A DNA stretch of 64,000 bases from Streptomyces sp. NBC_00572 (GCF_026341815.1 NZ_JAPENX010000002.1:930001-994000); one strand, 5' to 3'; positions 53,898 to 63,170 are shown, counted from the first letter of the stretch. Notes: generated by a model from the sequence alone, not told the origin. Numbers and translations are program-made.

Positions 53898-54884
53898 TCA
53901 GACCCACCCTCGTTCTCGGGCCAGCAACGCCGCATGGGCGCGGTTCTCCGCACCGAGGAGTCGCATCAGCTCCGATATGTGGCGGCGGTAGGTACGCAGT
54001 GCGGTGCCCACCTGGCGGGCGCCGGTCTCGTCCTTGCCGACCGTGCACATCGCCCGCAGCACCTGCACTTGCAGATCGGTCAGTTCGGGATCGCCCGACG
54101 AGTCCACCCCCTGCCCGACCAGGTCGGTGAACTCCTCGGCCCCCGCCCACAGACGCTCGAAATTGTTGACGACGGTGGTGACGATCCCCTCCTCGCTCGA
54201 GCAGAGGGCGCCCTTGGAGGTGTTCTTCGGGTCCACCGGCACCAGCGTGGTGTGGTGGTCGTACACGATCATCAGCTCGCTCAGGTCCTCGACCACCCGG
54301 ATCCGGGCCCCGGCGGCGGTCAGTTCCTGGAGGTAGGCCCGCGTGGTGTCGTCCGCCACCGCGGAGGCGCGGACCAGGTTGCGCAGGACGACGCCACGGC
54401 GCAGGCAGCGCAGGTCGAGCGGGCGGGAGTGGTTGATGTTCTCCAGGGTGAGCGCGTCGTAGGGCTCGGAGGCCAGAACCTCCGCACGAGCGAAGAACGC
54501 CAGTTCGTCCAGACGTTCGCGGATGGCCGATAACCCCATCAGCCGTTCCACCGGGGCGTGTTCGGAGTTCGGGCCCTGGTCGCGCGCGTCACGCGTCAGG
54601 GAGTCCACGATGGGTTTCAGGTCGGACAGTGTGCGGATGGTGCTGTAGAACTCCTCCAGGCGCTGCTGGGCCAGCCGGTTGACCACCAGGTCCGGCTTGT
54701 GCGGCCACGCCTTGCCGTCGTCCTCGCGGATGACGTGCAGTTCCCGCAGCCGACGCACCGCTGCGTCCAAGGTGAGGGGTTCCTGTCTCAACAGGACGTG
54801 CGCTTCGTCGAGTTCGACGCCGGGGTTGCGCAGCAGGTGCCGGTAGAGCTCCTCTTCCGCCGCAGTGAGACCAAGGACCGCCAT
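53898..54884 (-). CDS. TrmB-LuxR transcriptional regulator
   Basis: Regulator of 328 residues: N-terminal TrmB-like winged helix (GLTAAEEELYRHLLRNPGVE), a middle sensor domain, and a C-terminal LuxR-type helix-turn-helix (ELTDLQVQVLRAMCTV, then RTYRRHISELMRLLGAENRA). The type is common beside Streptomyces lanthipeptide and other natural-product clusters. Its promoter region, shared with the SARP gene, contains a perfect 20-bp palindrome. ATG 54884 starts it; a GTG nine bases earlier is possible. Confidence 0.87.
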   Translation of the reverse strand: MAVLGLTAAEEELYRHLLRNPGVELDEAHVLLRQEPLTLDAAVRRLRELHVIREDDGKAWPHKPDLVVNRLAQQRLEEFYSTIRTLSDLKPIVDSLTRDARDQGPNSEHAPVERLMGLSAIRERLDELAFFARAEVLASEPYDALTLENINHSRPLDLRCLRRGVVLRNLVRASAVADDTTRAYLQELTAAGARIRVVEDLSELMIVYDHHTTLVPVDPKNTSKGALCSSEEGIVTTVVNNFERLWAGAEEFTDLVGQGVDSSGDPELTDLQVQVLRAMCTVGKDETGARQVGTALRTYRRHISELMRLLGAENRAHAALLARERGWV

Positions 54885-55245
54885 GTGGTGCACGAGCAAG
54901 AGGCACTCCCGTGGGAGAGGACATCGGGAAGGATCCGGCCGGCGTGTGCTGCAGGAATTGTAGAAGGGAGGTGCCCGAAGGGTAAAGGTTTCACCAGGGG
55001 CCCCTGGTGACTCGACAGTAGGATCTTCGGCGCAGGTGCGATCAGGCCGGATCCTGCATCGGGTTGGCCGTATCTGGCCAACAGGCCTTGTTCCTCCCTG
55101 CCTTGGGCGCTGCCATATTCGGTCGTGAGGGAGGTGTGGTGCTGACCACACGACGCGAGGGGGGACACGATGCCGCCGCCGGCGGCCCCTGCGGCCCGGG
55201 GCCGGTACCTGCCTCAGCACTTCACACGAGAGGTGGCAGAGCCAG
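54885..55245. other. Divergent promoter region of the cluster regulators
   Basis: About 360 bases between the LuxR-type and SARP genes, with no coding features. It contains the palindrome at 54991-55010 (separate entry). The rest presumably holds the two promoters. Confidence 0.6.
54991..55010. promoter_or_regulatory. Perfect 20-bp palindrome between cluster regulators
   Basis: TCACCAGGGGCCCCTGGTGA is fully self-complementary. It lies about 107 bases upstream of the LuxR-type start and 236 bases upstream of the SARP start. It is an operator candidate for the TrmB-LuxR regulator; as a transcript it would also form a hairpin. Confidence 0.6.
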
Positions 55246-56031
55246 ATGCTTTTCCGACTGCTGGGGCCTGTGAGGATCGCGGGCGGTGCCGAGACGCAGT
55301 CGGCAGCCCGCCGCGCGCTGCTCACCGCGCTGCTCCTGCGCCGGGGACAGTTCGTCGGCATGGGCGAGCTGACCGAGCTGTTGTGGGACGACCCGCCGAG
55401 CTCGGCGGTGGCCAACATCAGGAGTCACCTCACCGGGCTCCGCCGCGGCCTGGACTCCGCGCAGTCGGGACTGAGCAAGCGGCTGACCACCAGCCGCGGC
55501 GCGGAGACCGGGTACGCCCTCAGCGTCGACGCGGACGAACTCGATCTGTCCTGCTTCCTGAAGCTCGCCCGGCAGGGCAAGGAACTGCTCGCCGCGGGCG
55601 ACCACCGGGCCGCGGTCAGCCACCTGGACGAGGCCCTCGCCCTCTGGCGCGGCCCCTTCGGCCAACGGCTTCCGGCCACCCGGTGGTTCCACGCGCATAC
55701 CGTGGGCCTCAGCAACACCCGCTTCGAGGCCTGCCAGGACTTCTTCACCGCCTGCCTGCTGACCCATCGGACCGAGATGCTGTCGTACCGCATCGAGACC
55801 GTGCTGGCCGAGGCCCCCTACCGGCAGCGGCTGTGGCAGTTACTCGCCGCCACCTACTGCGCGCAGGGCGACGTGGCCGGCGCGCTGGGCGTGATCGAGC
55901 GATGTCGGACCGTCTTCGCCGACGAGCTGGGCCTGGACGTCCCTCCCGGCGTCGAGGCCATCCGGGCCGCCGCGCTCACCTGGGACACAGAGCGGGCGCA
56001 CCGTCTGGTGGCCGAGATGGCGCGCCAGTGA
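55246..56031 (+). CDS. SARP/BTAD-type pathway regulator
   Basis: Streptomyces antibiotic regulatory protein of 261 residues. The N-terminal winged-helix domain reads MLFRLLGPVRIAGGAETQSA, RALLTALLLRRGQFV, ELTELLWDDPPSSAVANIRS; the bacterial transcriptional activator domain follows to the end (ALALWRGPFG; AYRQRLW-like EAPYRQRLWQLLAATY). Length and content match small SARPs without an ATPase domain. It probably activates the lanthipeptide genes. The stop overlaps the next gene as GTGA. Confidence 0.9.
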   Translation: MLFRLLGPVRIAGGAETQSAARRALLTALLLRRGQFVGMGELTELLWDDPPSSAVANIRSHLTGLRRGLDSAQSGLSKRLTTSRGAETGYALSVDADELDLSCFLKLARQGKELLAAGDHRAAVSHLDEALALWRGPFGQRLPATRWFHAHTVGLSNTRFEACQDFFTACLLTHRTEMLSYRIETVLAEAPYRQRLWQLLAATYCAQGDVAGALGVIERCRTVFADELGLDVPPGVEAIRAAALTWDTERAHRLVAEMARQ

Positions 56032-56573
56032 CGGCGGGCACCCGGTCGGCCGGGGCTCGGGTCCGACGGCGACTTCGGTCGCTCGCGGTAGGGGAACTGG
56101 TCAACGTCCCGTTGCAGACGGCCGTCTGGTTCGGCGTGGTCGGCGTGCCGCCGACGGCCGCCAACCTCTTCGGGTTCGCACTGGTCACGCTGCTCCTGCT
56201 GGAGGGCGCCGCGTACTGGACGGTCAAGCTCCGTGCCCTGTCCGCCGGTAGCGGCGCGCCGCTACCCGGGGCGGCGGTGTTCGCCGCCGCTCGGGTGGTC
56301 AACCTGGTACTGCTCGGGCTCGGCGTGCCGCTCACCGTTCTCGCGGTGGCCGACGCCCCCGGGACCGGGAGCATCCCAGGCCTGCTCTTCACGCTCTTCG
56401 CCGTCCTGGAGCACGTCAACTATTTTCATACCCAGCTGATGTACGACACTCCCGAGGACCGGCGCAGCCGCCGCAGGAACGGGCGGCGCCGGGCACATCT
56501 GGCCCGTGACCTGGAGCGGGCTCGGAAGCTCGAGACCGGGCAACCATCCGCCGATGAGGTCAGTCGCTCCTGA
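56028..56573 (+). CDS. Four-helix membrane protein, function unknown
   Basis: Protein of 181 residues with about four hydrophobic segments (LFGFALVTLLLLEGAAYW, GAAVFAAARVVNLVLLGLGV and others), a conserved-looking EHVNYFHTQLMYD and a very basic tail. The GTG overlaps the SARP stop, so the two are translationally coupled. It could take part in immunity or export for the lanthipeptide, but there is no direct evidence. Confidence 0.68.
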   Translation: MTAGTRSAGARVRRRLRSLAVGELVNVPLQTAVWFGVVGVPPTAANLFGFALVTLLLLEGAAYWTVKLRALSAGSGAPLPGAAVFAAARVVNLVLLGLGVPLTVLAVADAPGTGSIPGLLFTLFAVLEHVNYFHTQLMYDTPEDRRSRRRNGRRRAHLARDLERARKLETGQPSADEVSRS

Positions 56574-56601
56574 CGTCTCAGGCGGACAGTGACCGGCCCG
56601 G

Positions 56602-57558
56602 TCACGGTGCGGCCTTCAGAATCTCGTAGAGGTCGGACGCGGCGGCCCGGGGTCCGTGCACCGCGCCGACCCCGGTGACGTTGAGGACCACCTCGTCCAC
56701 GCCGAGCGCCCGGTAGGCGTCCAGCCGCTGGTGGATCTCCTCGGCCGTCCCGTAGAGGAAGATCCCGCCGTCCACCAGGGCGCGGACGTCGTCGGGCCCG
56801 CCGTCGCCGGTGATCTGGATCCCGGCCCGCCGCAGGACGGCCTGGTAGTGGGGGAACTGGATGTGCCCCCCGCAGGTCGCCCGCAGCAGTTTCGCCATGT
56901 CCCGGCCGGGGCCGGCCAGTGCCACCGGAACATAGGCGGTGACCTTGACCGGCTGCTCCGGACGCCGCTCCTTCGCGCTCCGCAGAGCCGGGATCAGGAA
57001 CTCCTCGAGGTACGCCGCCGAGGCCATCCAGGTGATGGCCACATCGGCGAGTTCTCCCGCGAGTTCGGCCATCCGCTCCCGCAGGACGCCAAGGCCCAGC
57101 GACACCTCCGGCTTGTGGAACGGCATGAGCTGCGCCTTGGCGGAGAAGATCTCCCCCTCGCGGTCGCTGATCCCGCCGTCCAGCAGGTCCCGGACGATGG
57201 TGACGTACTCCCGGCAGGCGGTGAGCTGACTGGGGTAGGGCCGTCCCATGGCGCAGGTCTGCGCGGCGAGCGAGCCCGGACCGTAGCCGGCCACCACCTC
57301 GTGCCCGGTGGCCAGCGCCACGGACCGGGCCTCGATCGCCGCGTTGTACGGCGAGCGGTAGGGCATCAGCGACACCCCGAACCCTGCGGGCACCCTGATT
57401 CCGGAGCCGCCCAACCAGCTCACGATCTGATGGCTGTCCAGAACGAGACCCTGGCCCTGCCACAGCCGGGCCGCGCCACCCCATTTGACGAGATTGGCGA
57501 AGGGGATCACCTGCTCGGGGCGGGTGGCGTTGACGGGGAGGAGGATCGAGTGCCGCAT
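56602..57558 (-). CDS. Luciferase-like (F420/FMN) oxidoreductase, possible LanJ-type reductase
   Basis: Luciferase-like monooxygenase family protein, 318 residues, with the LLM layout (AGFGVSLMPYRSPYNAAIEA; HEVVAGYGPGS; C-terminal EEIHQRLDAYRALGVDEVVL). Members bind F420 or FMN. In lanthipeptide clusters an LLM enzyme (LanJC, first described with lexapeptide) reduces dehydroalanine to D-alanine; placed last in the lanT-lanM transcript, this gene is a strong candidate for that job. It lies 47 bases after lanM, in the same direction. Confidence 0.85.
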   Translation of the reverse strand: MRHSILLPVNATRPEQVIPFANLVKWGGAARLWQGQGLVLDSHQIVSWLGGSGIRVPAGFGVSLMPYRSPYNAAIEARSVALATGHEVVAGYGPGSLAAQTCAMGRPYPSQLTACREYVTIVRDLLDGGISDREGEIFSAKAQLMPFHKPEVSLGLGVLRERMAELAGELADVAITWMASAAYLEEFLIPALRSAKERRPEQPVKVTAYVPVALAGPGRDMAKLLRATCGGHIQFPHYQAVLRRAGIQITGDGGPDDVRALVDGGIFLYGTAEEIHQRLDAYRALGVDEVVLNVTGVGAVHGPRAAASDLYEILKAAP

Positions 57559-57605
57559 CCCGGCAGCCCTTTCGACGAGTGGTGGAGCGGATGACAGGCG
57601 TGCGG

Positions 57606-60425
57606 TCAGCTCCGGGAAGGCGCGGACAGTTCCAGCGGGAGGCGCAGACCGGCCGGGTCTGCGCCGCTGAGCAGGGCATCGACCATCAGGTCGGTGTCGC
57701 CCACGCCGGCCCAGCCGAGCATGTATCCGATCAGTGAGGTCCGGCCGGCCGCACCGGTGAAGTAGCCGTCCTCGCGGATCCGGCCGAGGACCTCGGTCTG
57801 ATGGGCGGCGGCCCGCTCGAACAGGTCCGCGCGTCCCAGGGTGCGGCCCGCGCCGATCAGGCACTGGACGACGCCGCTGCTGCCGTGGCAGACGGAGAGG
57901 TCCACCGCGCGGCCGGGCGCCAGGGCGGTCGCCCGGCCGACCAGATCGGCCAGCCGGGACTTGGTCAGCCAGTCCTCCCGGCCCGCCGCGGCGAGGATCT
58001 CCGAGCCGGCCAGCAGGAGGCCGGCAGCGCCCTTGCACCAGCCGTGCTCCGCCGGGACGCCGTCCCGCTCCCAGCGGCCGATCAGCCAGTCCGCCGCCTC
58101 CTTGGCGGTGCGCTCCAGTCCCAGAACGGATCCGGTCCGGGCGGCCGCCCAGCGCAGTCCCAGTTCGCCGTGGGCCAGGTCCGACCAGTGGGTGTCCCGC
58201 TCCCTGCCCAGGTGGGACAGGGTCAGGTCGGTGAGCCGCTCGACCGTCGTGGCGTCGGCGGGGAAGGAGGAGCCGTCGCGGCGGAGACGGTCGAGCAGGA
58301 CCATCAGCAGCCCGGCCGGGCCGTTGGAGAGGTCGGTCTCCAGCACGCCTTCCGCCGCGCGGTCCCGGAGGGCCTGGAGCAGGCCGGCCAGCCGGGCGGA
58401 CGCGGTCTCCGGATCCTCGGGGCGGACCAGCAGAAGCGAGGCGGCCCCCGTGAACACCGACTCGGGGCGCTGCAGCAGCGCCTCGCCGTACTCGGCGAGC
58501 AGGGCGGTGAGCCCCCGGTCGGCGCTGCCGGCCGGACCGGCCAGGCTCTCGTCGCGGGCGGCGGCGCGGTTGAGGAAGGAGACCACGCCGCCCGAGTCGT
58601 GGAAGGAGACGAAGTTGCCCGGGGTGATGGTGGAGGCGTCGCGGTCCGGGCCGATGCCGCCGACCCATCCGCACTCCTCCTGCCCGCCGGGAGCGGTGAC
58701 CGGCACCCGCACCTCGGCGATCCGGCCGGCGATCGCCCGCCACCAGGCGCCGGGACGGGCCCCGGCCAGCAGGTGCCCTCCGAAGACCCCGGAGGCCGAG
58801 AGCCCGCCGGGCGTGTCCTCGCCGCACAGCTCGCCGAAGCACTCCTCCAGCAGGAAGTGGTGGTAGGCGTCGGTGCGGGCCGCGTTGTGGGCGACGCCGC
58901 GCCGGGCGAAGTCCAGCGCGGTCGCCGAATACACCCCGGGTGTCGACCCGTTGACCGTGCCGAGCGCGTCGGAGTCGCCCCGGGTGACGAAGTACGGCAC
59001 GTTGCCGCCGTGCAGCGAGGCGCGCTCCGCGTCCGCCGCGAAGCGCTCCGCCTCCGGGGACAGGTAGTCCTGGTGCATCTTCAGGAGTCCGAACAGCCGC
59101 TCGGACTCCTTGGGGTCCACCAGGTACTTCGGGTGGGTGGAAGCGTCGATGAAGCGACCGTAGATCATGGTGGAGCGCAGCAGCAGCCGCACCGGCACCC
59201 CGGGGTGGGCCTCCAGGACGCGGGTGACGGCGCCGTCCCGCAGAGCCGTCAGGGCCGCACGGCAGCCGGCCAGGATGGCGTCGAACCACTCGGTGGCGAT
59301 CAGGTGCGTCTCGCCCAGCCGGGGCACGTTGTCGCCCTGCCGGTAGTTGAAAGGCTCCCGTGACACCGCGATGGCGTCCGTTCCCGGGTCGCGGATCACG
59401 GCGCTGGTCATGGACGACGGCTGGTCGCCCGCCACCCCGACGCCCGCCATGATGAAGTCGACCGGCGAGGTCGGGTTCACCATCGGCACCAGCATCGTGG
59501 AGGCGACGGACAGCTTGGTGTGGTTCATCAGCGCGTCGGGGAGCGACTCGTCGCCCACCCCGGCGTCCGGCCGGAGCATGGTTTCGGTGTCGATGACGCA
59601 CGGGTGCTCGCCGCAGGCCAGCAGGTTCTCGTCGTGCAGGTCGGTGGCACCGATGGAGCCGAACAGCACCGCCAGCGCGCCGATCCGGTAGAAGTAGCGG
59701 CCGGGCTGGTCCGCCTGCTCCATGGCGGCCGGCACGGTGAACTCCTGCCAGCCGTGCGTGCCCACGGTGAACGACCGGGGGACGCAGCGGGACAGCGGGT
59801 GCTCCAGGTACGGGGCAACCGCCCGGTACAGGTCGCGGACGAAGTCGTCCGCGGTGAGCGGCCGCGGCTTGAACACCAGCCGGGTTCCGTTGGCCAGGTG
59901 GAGAATGTGTACCTGACGGCTGTCGTTGTGCAGGTCGGAGCCGCTGGGCGAGATCGCGGACAGCAGCCGGCCGTCGTCGCCCGGCTCGCCGAGCAGTCCG
60001 GCCTCCGCCAGCAGCGGGTGGTCGTCGGCGAAGGCGGTGAGGAACTCGCGGTAGGCGTCCAGGGAGTGGGACAGCATCGCGGTCAGTCGCAGCCGCAGCA
60101 CCGGGTACTTCTCCAGCAGGGCGTCCGGGGCGCCGGGCTCCTCCAGACGGGCCGTGAAGCGGCGCAGGGCGGTGTCGCCGCCGGACTCCATCGGCAGGCC
60201 CAGCTGCTCGCGGAAGGCGTGGAACTCGCCGATGAGTATCCGGTAGGACTGCGTCTCCACCGTTTTCAGCAGGGCCTCGTGGGCCTGGTCCAGCACGCTG
60301 TCGCGGCGATCCGGGACGGCAGCCCGCAGCAACGGCTCGCGCAGCTCCTTCTCGACCGCGGACCGGGGGACCACATGGGAGTAGAAGGGGAGGAAGGCCT
60401 CGATGGCCACCATGCTCTCGCTCAT
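57606..60425 (-). CDS. lanM: Class II lanthipeptide synthetase LanM
   Basis: Bifunctional enzyme of 939 residues that phosphorylates and dehydrates Ser/Thr in the precursor and then closes thioether rings. The N-terminal dehydratase carries the kinase-like Lys186 (LVFKPRP) and the catalytic loop TDLHDENLLA with His264 and Asn267, plus the DTET metal site near 279. The C-terminal cyclase has the zinc ligands Cys797 (GWCKGAAG), Cys846 and His847 (CHGSSGV), and HGELG. All activity motifs look intact. The start overlaps the lanT stop by 4 nt. It should act on the precursor at 62822. Confidence 0.95.
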   Translation of the reverse strand: MSESMVAIEAFLPFYSHVVPRSAVEKELREPLLRAAVPDRRDSVLDQAHEALLKTVETQSYRILIGEFHAFREQLGLPMESGGDTALRRFTARLEEPGAPDALLEKYPVLRLRLTAMLSHSLDAYREFLTAFADDHPLLAEAGLLGEPGDDGRLLSAISPSGSDLHNDSRQVHILHLANGTRLVFKPRPLTADDFVRDLYRAVAPYLEHPLSRCVPRSFTVGTHGWQEFTVPAAMEQADQPGRYFYRIGALAVLFGSIGATDLHDENLLACGEHPCVIDTETMLRPDAGVGDESLPDALMNHTKLSVASTMLVPMVNPTSPVDFIMAGVGVAGDQPSSMTSAVIRDPGTDAIAVSREPFNYRQGDNVPRLGETHLIATEWFDAILAGCRAALTALRDGAVTRVLEAHPGVPVRLLLRSTMIYGRFIDASTHPKYLVDPKESERLFGLLKMHQDYLSPEAERFAADAERASLHGGNVPYFVTRGDSDALGTVNGSTPGVYSATALDFARRGVAHNAARTDAYHHFLLEECFGELCGEDTPGGLSASGVFGGHLLAGARPGAWWRAIAGRIAEVRVPVTAPGGQEECGWVGGIGPDRDASTITPGNFVSFHDSGGVVSFLNRAAARDESLAGPAGSADRGLTALLAEYGEALLQRPESVFTGAASLLLVRPEDPETASARLAGLLQALRDRAAEGVLETDLSNGPAGLLMVLLDRLRRDGSSFPADATTVERLTDLTLSHLGRERDTHWSDLAHGELGLRWAAARTGSVLGLERTAKEAADWLIGRWERDGVPAEHGWCKGAAGLLLAGSEILAAAGREDWLTKSRLADLVGRATALAPGRAVDLSVCHGSSGVVQCLIGAGRTLGRADLFERAAAHQTEVLGRIREDGYFTGAAGRTSLIGYMLGWAGVGDTDLMVDALLSGADPAGLRLPLELSAPSRS

Positions 60426-62626
60426 GCCCCGGCACCTTCCACCAGCAGTTCGGCCGTCCGGCCGGCCCCATCGGCTGTCGCCGCATACAGGTCCCGGTAC
60501 ACGCTGCCTCCGTCCATGAGTTCTGAATGTGTTCCTTGCTCGACGATCCGTCCCTGGTCGAACACGTAGATGAGGTCGGCGGACTCGATCGTCGACAGGC
60601 GGTGCGCGATGACGATCTGGGTGGCGCCGATTCCCTCGATCAGCCGGGTCACCCGGCGTTCGTTGACCGTGTCCAGGGAGGCAGTGGCCTCGTCCATGAC
60701 GAGGATGGACGGCCGTTGCAGGAGGGTGCGCACGATCGCCAGCCGCTGCCGCTGCCCCCCGGAGAAGTTGGAGCCCATCTCGGCGACCAGGGTCTGCAGA
60801 CCCATCGGCAGGTCGTCGAGGAAGTCCAGGATGCCGGCCTCGCGGCAGAACTCCCGGACGGTCTCCTCGGGGATGTCCTGGCCCAGGGTGAGGTTCTCCA
60901 GGATCGACCGGTTGTGCAGGTGGACCTCCTGCGGGATGTAGCCGATCACTCGGCGCAGGGAGTCCCGGTCGTACTCGCCGGCGTCCCGGCCGCCGAAGCG
61001 GACCGAGCCGGAGGTGGGTTCGTGCAGGCCGCAGACGATCCGGGCCAGGGTGCTCTTGCCCGACCCGGAGGCGCCCACCAGGGCGACCCGGGCGCCGGCC
61101 GGGATGTCCATGGTGACGTCGCGGACCACCGGTTCGCTGTGCCGGGTGTAGCGGAAGGACACCTGGTCCAGTTGGACGGAAGCGGACGCCAGCTCCTTGC
61201 GGTCGCCGCCGGGGCCCTCGGGCTCGGTGCGGGTGATGTCGCTCAGTCGGGACATGTAGCGGCTGGTCTCGGTGAACTCCGCGTACGCCTGGAACACCGA
61301 GGTGGAGATCGCGAAGTAGGTGGCGGCGACGGTCTGCACCGCGATCGCCCCGCCGATGCTGATGGTTCCCCGGCCGACGAAGTAGAGGCTGGCGAGCAGC
61401 AGCAGCAGCGGCCCGAACATCTGGATGGTGGCCGCCACACCGGTCACCTGGCCCTGCTGCAGCCGCATCCGCGCTTTCATCGCGTCGAGGGAGGCGGCGT
61501 AGGTCTCGCGCCAGGTGTCCAGGTACTGGTCGGCGTAGCCCCCCATCTTGATGGTCGGGATGGAGACGATGGCGTCCAGCTGCAGCGACTGGCTCCTGCC
61601 CAGGTGGGTGATCTCCATGTCGACCGCCTCAAGCACCCGCAGTCGGGTGGCGGCCAGATAGCCGGCGTTGGCCAGCACCAGGGCGAGCGCCATCAGCCCG
61701 AGCCGCCATTCCACGTGCAGCAGGTAGCCGCTGACGCAGACCATGGTGCCGACGTCCAGCACGCCCTGGGCGACCCGGGAGGAGAGCATGTCGCGGACGG
61801 CGTTGACGCTGCCGAGCCGGAAGAGCAGCTCGCCGGGCTGACGGGTGGTGAAGAACCGGTACGGCAGCAACAGCAGCCGGGTGAAGGCGTGGTCCATCAG
61901 ATGCCGCCCGAGCACCGACACCAGCGAGGACAGCAGCAGGATCCTCAGGAGATGCAGCAGGTAGTAGCCGACGGCGGCGCCGACCACCATGCCGATGACC
62001 CACAGATGGTCGCCGAGCTCCGTCCAGCCGGAGAACCGGTCCACGGACCATTCGGTGAGCAGCGGGATCCCCAGCACCGCGGCGTAGGCGGCCAGCGACA
62101 GCGCGCCGACACCGGCCATCCGGCGCCCCGCGCCCTCGGGCAGCAGGGGCATCGTCCGCCAGTCGGCGAAAGGCCGGCGGCGCAGCCGGCGGAACGCGGG
62201 CCCGGGCTCGGCGGTGAGGACCACGCCGCTGAAGTGCTGGGCGAGTTCGTCCGAGGTCATCCGGCGGCGGCCGACGGCCGGGTCCATGACGACGGCCTGA
62301 TCGCCGTCGAAGCTCTCCAGAACCACGAAGTGGTGATCGTCCCAGAAAAGGATCACGGGCGAGTCGAACCGGGTGAGCGCTGCGACGCTCCGGGCGCTCA
62401 GCAGCCGGCTCCGCATGCCGCGGGACTCCAGGAACCGCGCGAGCTGCCGGGCGCTCAGGCCGTCCCGTCCCGCGTCCATGTCCTCGCGGACCTCGGAGAT
62501 GCCTTCGTCCCGCCCGTAGTAGCGGAGCAGGGACACGCAGCAGCACAGACCGCACTCGGTCTGGGCGACCTGGGTGACGGCCGGCACGCGTCGCGCGGTC
62601 CGACGTGATTCCGGGCGAGCGCCCAT
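60422..62626 (-). CDS. lanT: LanT peptidase-containing ABC transporter
   Basis: Bifunctional exporter of 734 residues. The N-terminal C39 peptidase cuts after the double-Gly leader: catalytic Cys25 (AQTECGLCC), His99 (DDHHFVVLE) and Asp115 (VMDPAVG). Six membrane helices follow (about 160-440), then the ATPase with Walker A GASGSGKST, signature FSGGQRQRLAI and Walker B ILVMDEATASLD. ATG 62626 has GGAGG ten bases upstream; the frame opens 12 codons earlier with a weak TTG. It should process and export the LanA product. Confidence 0.95.
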   Translation of the reverse strand: MGARPESRRTARRVPAVTQVAQTECGLCCCVSLLRYYGRDEGISEVREDMDAGRDGLSARQLARFLESRGMRSRLLSARSVAALTRFDSPVILFWDDHHFVVLESFDGDQAVVMDPAVGRRRMTSDELAQHFSGVVLTAEPGPAFRRLRRRPFADWRTMPLLPEGAGRRMAGVGALSLAAYAAVLGIPLLTEWSVDRFSGWTELGDHLWVIGMVVGAAVGYYLLHLLRILLLSSLVSVLGRHLMDHAFTRLLLLPYRFFTTRQPGELLFRLGSVNAVRDMLSSRVAQGVLDVGTMVCVSGYLLHVEWRLGLMALALVLANAGYLAATRLRVLEAVDMEITHLGRSQSLQLDAIVSIPTIKMGGYADQYLDTWRETYAASLDAMKARMRLQQGQVTGVAATIQMFGPLLLLLASLYFVGRGTISIGGAIAVQTVAATYFAISTSVFQAYAEFTETSRYMSRLSDITRTEPEGPGGDRKELASASVQLDQVSFRYTRHSEPVVRDVTMDIPAGARVALVGASGSGKSTLARIVCGLHEPTSGSVRFGGRDAGEYDRDSLRRVIGYIPQEVHLHNRSILENLTLGQDIPEETVREFCREAGILDFLDDLPMGLQTLVAEMGSNFSGGQRQRLAIVRTLLQRPSILVMDEATASLDTVNERRVTRLIEGIGATQIVIAHRLSTIESADLIYVFDQGRIVEQGTHSELMDGGSVYRDLYAATADGAGRTAELLVEGAGA

Positions 62627-62721
62627 GGCTACCGCACCTCCGGGTTGTTGGACGTCGGGCAAGGAGAGGGGCTTGCATTGACGGGGCGTCGGACGGGGCG
62701 GGAGACCGGGAAGCCCGGCGC

Positions 62722-62746
62722 GGGCCGTCGGACCTCGGTCCGGCCC
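62722..62746 (-). promoter_or_regulatory. Hairpin between lanA and lanT, possible attenuator
   Basis: A 10-bp stem with a 3-base bulge (62722-62734 with 62737-62746) lies between the lanA stop and the lanT start. Partial termination here would give more lanA than lanTM mRNA, a common arrangement in lantibiotic operons. No separate lanT promoter is obvious. Confidence 0.5.
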
Positions 62747-62821
62747 ACCCCCACCCCGTCCGTCGTGACCGACGCGGCGGTCCGGTTCAGCGGGCCGCGC
62801 GTATCAGAGCCGTCAAGGGCT

Positions 62822-62995
62822 TCAGCACTGGCTGGTGCACTTGGTGGTCGGGCAGGCGGAGGCGGACACCAGGGTCGCCACGGCGGTGACGATGGCGCAG
62901 CTCCAGGTGGTACCGCCGTACACGTCCGCCTCGCCCATCTCGACGAGCTCGAACTCGTCGTAGCCGCCGAGGACGTCGGCCTGCATCTTCTCCAT
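62822..62995 (-). CDS. lanA: LanA lanthipeptide precursor, beta-peptide-like
   Basis: Precursor of 57 residues. The 28-residue leader (MEKMQADVLGGYDEFELVEM...DVYGG) is acidic and ends in the Gly-Gly cut site. The 29-residue core begins TTWSC and ends CPTTKCTSQC. That ending is the signature of the beta peptides of two-component lantibiotics such as haloduracin beta. The four core cysteines (positions 5, 20, 25, 29) can pair with the many Thr/Ser residues. ATG 62995 follows AGGAG. It is the first gene of the lanA-lanT-lanM-LLM transcript. An internal GG at residues 10-11 of the leader is unlikely to be the cleavage site. Confidence 0.93.
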   Translation of the reverse strand: MEKMQADVLGGYDEFELVEMGEADVYGGTTWSCAIVTAVATLVSASACPTTKCTSQC

Positions 62996-63170
62996 GGTCT
63001 TCTCCTTTTCGATTTTCTCCCGACACGCGCCCGGAACTCGTCTGGCGAAATACAGAACGCGTACCCTCCGCCTTCGGAGGACGCCTCCCAGTCTGTCCGC
63101 CCTCAATTCGTCGAACGCATAGACCTGGCGCCTTTGTACGCACACGCTGAAATGCACCGGAAATGCGCCG

